Of a stretch of DNA of 64,000 nt, positions 58,553-64,000 are shown piece after piece; within the stretch, counting starts at the first letter, position 1, and the number at the start of each line of letters is the position of its first letter. The DNA lies in NCBI RefSeq assembly GCF_014692875.1, contig NZ_CP061171.1:744001-808000 (forward strand), read 5' to 3'. The notes below the pieces were generated by a model. The model saw only the letters and a list, made by a program, of their open reading frames with translations. It was not told the origin of the DNA and ran no database searches. This stretch comes from Pedobacter riviphilus. Lineage in GTDB: Bacteria; Bacteroidota; Bacteroidia; Sphingobacteriales; Sphingobacteriaceae. Both the position numbers and the translations under genes were made by a program.

Positions 58553-59905
58553 CTAACTTTTCGTAGGCAATAAAACCTTTATCTCTGAACCAATTCCTTC
58601 TTGCGATTTAATGGCAATACTACCTCGGTGCAAACGGATGATATTTAGTGAAAGTGGTAAGCCAACACCATAACCTTTAAAATCATTGGTGTTAGATGCA
58701 CGATAAAAGGGTTCAAATATATGCTGTATATCTGTTTGTGGTATTCCAATTCCTTTATCGGTTACCGCAATCGAAAGCATATTGGCATTGCTTTCGATAC
58801 TAATGTTTACCAGATTCTCATTTGAGTATTTACAGGCATTATTTACAATATTACTGATGGCAAGTTTCATTAAGTTTTTGTTTGCCCTCAGTGTGAGTAA
58901 TTCTTCATCATCAGGAAGTTTGGTAAAGTCGATTTCTATTTTACTGTTGGGGTGTACCTGATTAACTGATTCTTTAATTTCCCATAACAGCTCGTCCATC
59001 CGTACCTCTTCCCAGGGTTGGTTTTTTCCATTAAAGCCAGATTGTGCCAGGCCCAGTAAACTGGTTAAGATATGTTCTAATCTTTCTGCCTCATCTTTAA
59101 TTTTCGCTAAAGCTTTTTCCTGTTTTGCTGTATCCTCGGTGCTTTTCATCGCCAGTTCAACCTCAGCACTAATAATGGTTAATGGTGTTCTCAATTCGTG
59201 CGAAGCATTACTGATGAAGTTATTCTGTGTTTCGAAAGCTGTTTCTAAGCGGTTAAGCATGTTATTAAAGGTTTGGGCCAATTGCGACATCTCATCGTTA
59301 CCTTTTTTTACATCCAACCTTAAATGTAAATTTTCTGCCTTTATTTTTTTTACGCTTTTAATTATATTTCTTAATGGCATTAACATGTAATTGGAGAATT
59401 TCCAGCCAACAACAAAAGATAAAATAACTGAAAGGAAAAAACCGATTATCAAGATTCTTTGAAGATCTTTTAACTCCCGAAAACCAAATGGATCGTTTGC
59501 AGAAACAATTACTATATAGCCATTATCGTTATACTTAAAGTATTTTCCGGCGTAGAAATGGTTTTCTACTCTGTAACGGGCCATATAGCCTGCCTTAATC
59601 CGGTCATAAAAAGTAGGCGGTAATTCGCGGTCAACCTTACCCGGTGTTTTGCCAGCCTCGATAATATATTCCTTCTCAGAAGGCAACCGCTCCAGGTATT
59701 GATTTCGCATTCTTGCGTAAACCTTATTGTTTCCATCTTCGTAGAGTTTAATCTGGGCAGCAATATTAACCCTGGCCTCTAGGCGTTTATAAAAATCTTC
59801 AAAGGCGAAGTCGTTAGAAAAATACCAAACAAAACCACTTAATAAGGAGATAATAATTGCCGATAAAATTGCAAAAAGTAAAGTGATTTTCTTTGCTATC
59901 TCCAT
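58553..59905 (-). CDS. Sensor histidine kinase
   Basis: A 450-residue membrane kinase: two membrane segments (~8-29 and ~148-170) around a ~115-residue periplasmic sensor domain, HAMP (~170-225), dimerisation/H-box ISNASHELRTPLTIISAEVEL with the phospho-His near residue 238, then N box NIVNNACKYS, D box VTDKGIGIP, and G box GYGVGLPLSLNI. Its reading frame begins at 59905, immediately after the regulator ends at 59906. The layout resembles CusS/ArlS-type kinases; ligand unknown. Confidence 0.94.
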   Translation of the reverse strand: MEIAKKITLLFAILSAIIISLLSGFVWYFSNDFAFEDFYKRLEARVNIAAQIKLYEDGNNKVYARMRNQYLERLPSEKEYIIEAGKTPGKVDRELPPTFYDRIKAGYMARYRVENHFYAGKYFKYNDNGYIVIVSANDPFGFRELKDLQRILIIGFFLSVILSFVVGWKFSNYMLMPLRNIIKSVKKIKAENLHLRLDVKKGNDEMSQLAQTFNNMLNRLETAFETQNNFISNASHELRTPLTIISAEVELAMKSTEDTAKQEKALAKIKDEAERLEHILTSLLGLAQSGFNGKNQPWEEVRMDELLWEIKESVNQVHPNSKIEIDFTKLPDDEELLTLRANKNLMKLAISNIVNNACKYSNENLVNISIESNANMLSIAVTDKGIGIPQTDIQHIFEPFYRASNTNDFKGYGVGLPLSLNIIRLHRGSIAIKSQEGIGSEIKVLLPTKS

Positions 59906-60583
59906 TTATTTTTCCTTTAATATATAACCTAAACCTACTGCGGTATGGATGAGCTTTTGATCGGCATTTTTATCTATTTTTTTGCGGAGATAATTAACAT
60001 AAACATCAACCACGTTGGTGCCAAGGTTAAAATCGATATCCCAAACATTTTCTAAAATATCTATTCGGGATAAAATTTTAGATTTGTTTTTGGCCATGTA
60101 TTCGATTAACCGATATTCTGTTGCCGTAAGTACAATTTCCTGTTGATTTCGTTTTACTGTTTTTGCGCTTAAATTAATCTGGAGGTCTGCCACGGAAATA
60201 ATCTGATCTTGCGAAGCCACTCCACGGTACCGCCTCAATAGCATTCTGATCCTCGCAAAAAGTTCAGCAAATTTGAATGGCTTTATTAAATAATCATCAG
60301 CACCATTATCCAGTCCGTTTACCACGTTTTCGGTAGTACCCAAAGCCGTAAGCATAATAATGGGGGTATTTGGTTTTTGTTCTTTAATGATTTTGCAAAG
60401 CTCCAATCCGTTTATTCCAGGTAGCATGATATCGAGAATAATCAGGTCGAATTGATTTTCTAAAGCCATCTGTTTTCCGATTAAACCATCTGGAGAAATA
60501 CTCACGGTAAATCCCTCGTCAGTTAAACCCCTCGAAATTACAGATACAACGCTCGGTTCATCTTCTACAAGTAATAAATTCAT
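59906..60583 (-). CDS. OmpR/PhoB-type response regulator
   Basis: A 225-residue response regulator. Receiver with acidic pocket (VEDEP), phospho-acceptor Asp in LIILDIMLPGINGLEL, Thr/Ser TALG, and Lys in LIKPFKFAEL; C-terminal winged helix (~130-225) with TATEYRLIEYMAKNKSKIL and NVVDVYVNYLRKKIDKN. Transcribed first, kinase after it without a gap, so one operon. Confidence 0.95.
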   Translation of the reverse strand: MNLLLVEDEPSVVSVISRGLTDEGFTVSISPDGLIGKQMALENQFDLIILDIMLPGINGLELCKIIKEQKPNTPIIMLTALGTTENVVNGLDNGADDYLIKPFKFAELFARIRMLLRRYRGVASQDQIISVADLQINLSAKTVKRNQQEIVLTATEYRLIEYMAKNKSKILSRIDILENVWDIDFNLGTNVVDVYVNYLRKKIDKNADQKLIHTAVGLGYILKEK

Positions 60584-60702
60584 TTGCTGGCAAGTAATCT
60601 AAAAAATAGGGAATTACAAAATATTAATTGATTGTTAGCTGGTTTTAATGCTTTTTTAACGCAAAACCGACACAATTGTTTGGATTTGTTAAAATTGAAG
60701 CA

Positions 60703-60732
60703 TAAAAAAACCTCTCAAACGAGAGGTCTTTT
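60703..60732 (-). terminator. Terminator after the SRPBCC gene
   Basis: ACCTCTC and GAGAGGT form the stem, with A run on one side and T on the other. On the minus strand it lies after the SRPBCC gene. Between it and 60845 is another REP-like stretch (AGATTCTGAGCGCAGCGAAG). Confidence 0.78.
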
Positions 60733-60739
60733 TATGCCA

Positions 60740-60840
60740 TCGTCAACTTTAAAAGATTCTGAGCGCAGCGAAGAATGACAATGGGACTCCGTGCTTCAGT
60801 ATCTCTTGGCAAATCTTTCGACAATGCTCAAACTGACACC
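60740..60840. repeat. REP-like sequence
   Basis: AGATTCTGAGCGCAGCGAAGAATGAC is a known type of Bacteroidota extragenic word (TCATTC..CGCTGCGCTCAGAATC on the other strand). A weak partner with CAAATCTTTCGACAATGC follows. Degenerate. Confidence 0.4.
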
Positions 60841-60845
60841 GTATT

Positions 60846-61382
60846 CTAGATCCCTTTTTCTGATTTTTCTTTCAAGAATTTTAGTCCGTCTTCAAAATCT
60901 TTACCGATCATTTTATCCATGCTTACAAATACACACATCCATTTACTGATCAGGTTATTTTCTCCACTCATTGTCCAGGTTACCTTATTGCTACTTCCTT
61001 CTGGTTGGATATCGAATTTGGTATCTGCCAAACTTTCAAAAGGTTCGATAAATTTTAATTCAATATCTACCTGTTTGTTCGGTGTTACACTTTTTATTTT
61101 CATATAACCACTTCCTGTCTCCTTACCTTTCCATTCGTATATATGACCTGGCTCACCTGCTACGCCACCATAAGTACTTTTTGCTGAAGGTTCCATTTTT
61201 GCCCACGGATTCCATTTGTAGAATTCTTTAAAGTCTACAACGTTTTTGTAAATGGTGCTGTCTGGAGCATTGATTACAGTAGACCTGCTTACGGTATAAT
61301 TTTTTGGCAAGAAGAAGCCGCCTACAACAATGATTATTGCCAATACGACAATAATGCCAAGTAAGATTTTGAGGAATTTCAT
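60846..61382 (-). CDS. SRPBCC family protein
   Basis: A 178-residue protein with an N-terminal membrane anchor or signal segment (LKILLGIIVVLAIIIVVGG) and a START/SRPBCC-like domain: STVINAPDSTIYKNVVDF, EFYKWNPWAKMEPS, then KVTWTMSGENNLISKWM. The fold has a hydrophobic cavity for lipids or other ligands; role unknown. Stands alone. Confidence 0.83.
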   Translation of the reverse strand: MKFLKILLGIIVVLAIIIVVGGFFLPKNYTVSRSTVINAPDSTIYKNVVDFKEFYKWNPWAKMEPSAKSTYGGVAGEPGHIYEWKGKETGSGYMKIKSVTPNKQVDIELKFIEPFESLADTKFDIQPEGSSNKVTWTMSGENNLISKWMCVFVSMDKMIGKDFEDGLKFLKEKSEKGI

Positions 61383-61445
61383 GTTTGATTTTAGTTTGGT
61401 TAATTAAATTTATAAAGAAAGCAGTTTAAATCAAAGTAAAAAAAC

Positions 61446-61841
61446 TTAAACGATTTTGATCTTCGATTGCGGCAAATTTATTTTAAAGTGCATCAAATCT
61501 GCGATAGATTGTGCTTTTTGTTTAATCAAATCTGCATTAGGTCCCACAAAGAAATCGTCTACAGTTTGGAAAAATAGTTTTTTCCAAGCTTCGAAGGCTT
61601 CAGTTTGCAGGGGTATCTGTTCGTTCAAGGCAAAATGGCTAAGCATAGGATTTCCTTTATAAATTGCTTTTCCGAAAAGAATACTTTCCCAGAAATCGTA
61701 CATTTTTGGAAGGTGATGCGACCAGTCTACTTTGGCAACATCGGTAAATATTGGACCTATCTGTTGGTTAAGCGCAACATTTTTGTAAAATGAATCCACT
61801 AAAAGCATAATATCTTCTCTATTATGAATATCTTTTTTCAT
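61446..61841 (-). CDS. Group III truncated hemoglobin
   Basis: A 131-residue truncated hemoglobin, 2-on-2 fold. Conserved features of group III: SFYKNVALNQQIGPIF, DWSHHLPKMYDFWESIL, and the proximal His in GNPMLSHFAL. These bind O2 or NO; the physiological role is unsettled. Its start overlaps the end of the next upstream gene by 20 bp, so it is translationally coupled with it. Confidence 0.9.
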   Translation of the reverse strand: MKKDIHNREDIMLLVDSFYKNVALNQQIGPIFTDVAKVDWSHHLPKMYDFWESILFGKAIYKGNPMLSHFALNEQIPLQTEAFEAWKKLFFQTVDDFFVGPNADLIKQKAQSIADLMHFKINLPQSKIKIV

Positions 61842-62265
61842 GGTACAGCGATTTTAAACTTAAAAACCCCAGTGCAATTAATGACAGGAATTTTATAGTG
61901 TCGATAATGATGTATAAAATATGGTGATAACTTTTGATTGGAGCATTGCCTGCCAAAACCTGTTTTGCCCTTTCATCGAGTACTGGCAGTAACCAAAAAG
62001 TGTCTACCATTAAAAGGATTGTAATTGAGAAAAGTAAAATACTGCGGCTGTTTTTTAAAGGTGCTGGTAAGGAGCAGGCTAAAATGATGATAACCAATAC
62101 AATCTCTATTTTATTGAGTGCCTGAAAAACTAGTTGCCCAATGCCTAAGCCAAGTGGGATGGTAATTCCTGGAGCCTGGAATTTTAATGGGGCTTCTAAA
62201 AAACTAATTCCACCTATTAAGCCTGCCCAGAAAATAACACAAAAGATTGTGATTAACTTTTTCAT
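61822..62265 (-). CDS. Four-helix membrane protein upstream of the hemoglobin
   Basis: A 147-residue membrane protein with four hydrophobic segments (FCVIFWAGLIGGI; VLVIIILACSLPAP; ILLFSITILLMVDTFWL; KFLSLIALGFLSL). I place the start at ATG 62265 (MKKLITIF) instead of the TTG at 62274. Layout and length resemble the DUF4149/TMEM205-like group, which also has a four-helix form, but I do not assign it firmly. Overlap of 20 bp with the hemoglobin start suggests joint expression and perhaps a shared role in O2/NO handling. Confidence 0.7.
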   Translation of the reverse strand: MKKLITIFCVIFWAGLIGGISFLEAPLKFQAPGITIPLGLGIGQLVFQALNKIEIVLVIIILACSLPAPLKNSRSILLFSITILLMVDTFWLLPVLDERAKQVLAGNAPIKSYHHILYIIIDTIKFLSLIALGFLSLKSLYHEKRYS

Positions 62266-62329
62266 CAGGATCAAATATCATTTAAAATACCTTAATAAAA
62301 ATGATCAAAGTCATAAAACTAAATTACGA

Positions 62330-62755
62330 CTATCTATAAAGCCTAAGGACCATTTTCTTGTAATCAATAACGGCTTTATACTGCATTAAAATATCTCCAC
62401 CAATAATACTCATAATAGGTGGGTGACCAAATTGTTGGTAGGTATCACTCACCGATTGTAGATCGAAAGCCACGGTTTCGTAGTTCTTGATTTTTAACGA
62501 TCCGATTTTTAGTTCAGGAATAGTTGCTTGGATGGTTGTGGTGGTGGTAAAAAGGGTGGCAGCATTAATTTCGTCAGATACCTGTAAGGTTTCTGAGAGG
62601 TGTTGCTCAATCAACGATTTATCGAACACACTTCGCGAGGCACCAGTATCTAAAACAGCAAAATGTTTTTCCTTAAAAACAACAACTTCTACCAAAAGGT
62701 GGAAACCGTCATCCTGTAAGTTTATCAGTTTTAGTGGGATTGAAATTGATTTCAT
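62330..62755 (-). CDS. Retropepsin-like aspartyl protease domain protein
   Basis: A 141-residue soluble protein with one retropepsin half: the active-site FAVLDTGASRSVFDKSL, the flap region and IIGGDIL near the end. Retropepsin-like enzymes act as homodimers, each half giving one Asp; here Asp in DTGAS. No signal peptide. Its substrate is unknown; the similar clan AA domain is found in bacterial PerP/Ddi1-like proteins. Confidence 0.82.
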   Translation of the reverse strand: MKSISIPLKLINLQDDGFHLLVEVVVFKEKHFAVLDTGASRSVFDKSLIEQHLSETLQVSDEINAATLFTTTTTIQATIPELKIGSLKIKNYETVAFDLQSVSDTYQQFGHPPIMSIIGGDILMQYKAVIDYKKMVLRLYR

Positions 62756-62867
62756 TGTGTTTATTGATGTTGTACTGAGGAAGAAAGCAGCTTGTAGTTG
62801 TCAATTACTGAATAGTCCTATTAAAATTGCCAACAGGTGGTTAAAAATAGACGGATGTAAAAGAACG

Positions 62868-62940
62868 GTCGTCATTCTCGCGCGGGCGGGAATCTTAAAG
62901 CCAATTGCATTAAGATTCCCAATCGAATTGGGAATGACGA
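62868..62940. repeat. REP-like palindrome
   Basis: CGTCATTCTCGCGCGGGCGG with GGAATCTTAA mirrors TTAAGATTCC and GAATTGGGAATGACG. Perfect TTAAGATTCC/GGAATCTTAA core near the loop and CGTCATTC/GAATGACG ends. Similar ends to the element at 1363-1427. Confidence 0.65.
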
Positions 62941-63001
62941 ACCGAGGAAACCTATCTTGGTAATTAAATGCTTTCGTTAAAAATTAATCTTCAGAATGGT
63001 A

Positions 63002-63940
63002 TTAAACCAATTTCATTTCTGCCAGCACACTATTCATATTTCTTACCGCATCGGCGCTTTTGTTAAATGCGGCCTGTTCATCTTCAGTTAATTTAAAATC
63101 GATGATTTTTTCCCAGCCATTGCGGCCAATAATTACGGGTACACCTAAACATATATCTTCTTGTCCGTATTCACCTTCGAGCGGAACACAGCAAGTAAAC
63201 AGTTTTTTCTCATCACGCAAAATGGCTTCAACCAATGCTGCGCCTGCGGCACCTGGTGCATACCAGGCCGAAGTGCCGATTAAGCCTGTTAAAGTAGCGC
63301 CACCAACCATGGTATCGGCTGCAACTTTATCTAGCGTAGCTTTATCCAATAAATTAGTAACCGGTAAACTTTGGTATGTAGCTAAACGGGTTAAAGGAAT
63401 CATGGTGGTATCGCCATGGCCGCCAATTACAAAGCCCTGCAAATCGTTAGGATTGCAATTTAAAGCTTGCGATAAATAAAATTTGAAACGGGAGCTATCT
63501 AACGTTCCGCCCATGCCGATAATACGGTTTTTAGGCAGGCCTAATGATTTTAAGGCTAAATAAGTCATCGTGTCCATTGGGTTACTGATCACGATGAAGA
63601 TAGCTTCTGGAGAGTATTTTAAAATATTTTCGGCAACACCTTTAACAATACCAGCATTAATACCGATTAGTTCTTCGCGGGTCATCCCCGGTTTGCGGGG
63701 CAAGCCTGAAGTAATTACTACTACATCAGAACCAGCCGTTTTGCTGTAATCGCCCGTAACCCCGGTAATTTTGGTGTCGAAACCTAAAAGGGTTGCGGTT
63801 TGCATCATGTCAATCGCTTTACCTTCGGCAAAACCTTCTTTAATATCTAATAATACAAGTTCGTTCGCTAATTCTTTGCGGGCAATATTATCTGCACAAG
63901 TGGCACCAACTGCGCCTGCGCCAACAACCGTTACTTTCAT
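63002..63940 (-). CDS. mdh: Malate dehydrogenase
   Basis: A 312-residue NAD-dependent malate dehydrogenase of the LDH-like MDH group (TCA cycle, malate/oxaloacetate). Rossmann Gly motif VVGAGAVGATCADNIA; LPRKPGMTREELIGINAGIV active loop with Arg; ISNPMDTMTYLAL; GMGGTLDSSRFKFYLS; catalytic His in GGHGDTTMIPL. Length typical. A TACCTTCG box, one base from the consensus, lies upstream on the minus strand. Confidence 0.96.
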   Translation of the reverse strand: MKVTVVGAGAVGATCADNIARKELANELVLLDIKEGFAEGKAIDMMQTATLLGFDTKITGVTGDYSKTAGSDVVVITSGLPRKPGMTREELIGINAGIVKGVAENILKYSPEAIFIVISNPMDTMTYLALKSLGLPKNRIIGMGGTLDSSRFKFYLSQALNCNPNDLQGFVIGGHGDTTMIPLTRLATYQSLPVTNLLDKATLDKVAADTMVGGATLTGLIGTSAWYAPGAAGAALVEAILRDEKKLFTCCVPLEGEYGQEDICLGVPVIIGRNGWEKIIDFKLTEDEQAAFNKSADAVRNMNSVLAEMKLV

Positions 63941-64000
63941 ATATTTTATTTTAATGGTTTGCGTATCGTTAAATCCTAATCGAAGGTAGAAATAAATATA

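Overview
The window is chromosomal DNA from a Bacteroidota bacterium, most probably Pedobacter or a close relative in the Sphingobacteriaceae. The grounds are repeated TAnnTTTG -7 promoter boxes (the Bacteroidota sigma-A type), near-absence of Shine-Dalgarno sequences, a TonB-receptor plus surface-lipoprotein pair, a HEIGH (M57) metalloprotease, OmpP1/FadL, OmpH, the gene order pheT-zapA-rny, and the tRNA-tuf-tRNA-secE-nusG-rplKAJL-rpoBC cluster. No phage, plasmid, IS transposase, rRNA operon or CRISPR array is visible. Taxonomy is inferred from gene content only.

Layout. 0-3.8 kb: the end of pheT, a coiled-coil protein, zapA, a strong 6S RNA candidate, rny and a DUF962 membrane protein. 3.9-15.1 kb: TonB receptor with beta-helix lipoprotein, M57 protease, small hypotheticals, a transglutaminase-like protein, an OlsF-like two-domain acyltransferase and a ComEA-like protein. 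15.15-15.74 kb: two tandem copies of a ~295-bp imperfect palindrome. 16-19.8 kb: acyl-CoA dehydrogenase, rpsU, a Xer recombinase and hpf. 20.4-34.2 kb: the translation/transcription supercluster with five tRNAs. 34.2-41.8 kb: an orphan zinc-ribbon protein, a sulfatase, an OmpP1/FadL porin with a palindromic operator candidate, a GDSL lipoprotein and miaA. 41.9-52.2 kb: cca, tsaC-type synthase, a glycosyltransferase, dapD, an S4 protein, EcsC, a TlpA-like protein, guanine deaminase and OmpH. 52.2-52.9 kb: a gene-free patch of repeat remnants. 52.9-64 kb: gyrB, a PadR regulator with two paralogous membrane proteins, USP-bestrophin, a response regulator/histidine kinase pair, a truncated hemoglobin group, a retropepsin-like protein and mdh.

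The central cluster is growth machinery. A consensus promoter at 20.33 kb leads through tRNAs into tuf, and a second at 23.56 kb drives rplKAJL-rpoBC. Hairpins between rplL and rpoB, between rpoB and rpoC, and around tRNA-Trp look like attenuation or processing sites. 6S RNA, HPF and S21 are further growth-phase translation and transcription factors.

The most striking anomalies are single-base frameshifts in otherwise well-conserved genes: rplJ, gyrB, OmpP1/FadL, a DUF4136 lipoprotein (two compensating shifts) and a PadR-linked membrane protein. Nearly all lie in short homopolymers and two hit essential genes, so sequence error is the leading explanation. The most interesting true biology is the 6S RNA candidate, the dispersed palindromic repeat family (two tandem copies plus a diverged inverted half copy 37 kb away), a REP-like repeat that supplies codons to the start of cca, operator-like palindromes inside the fadL-type and padR promoters, and apparently leaderless promoters.
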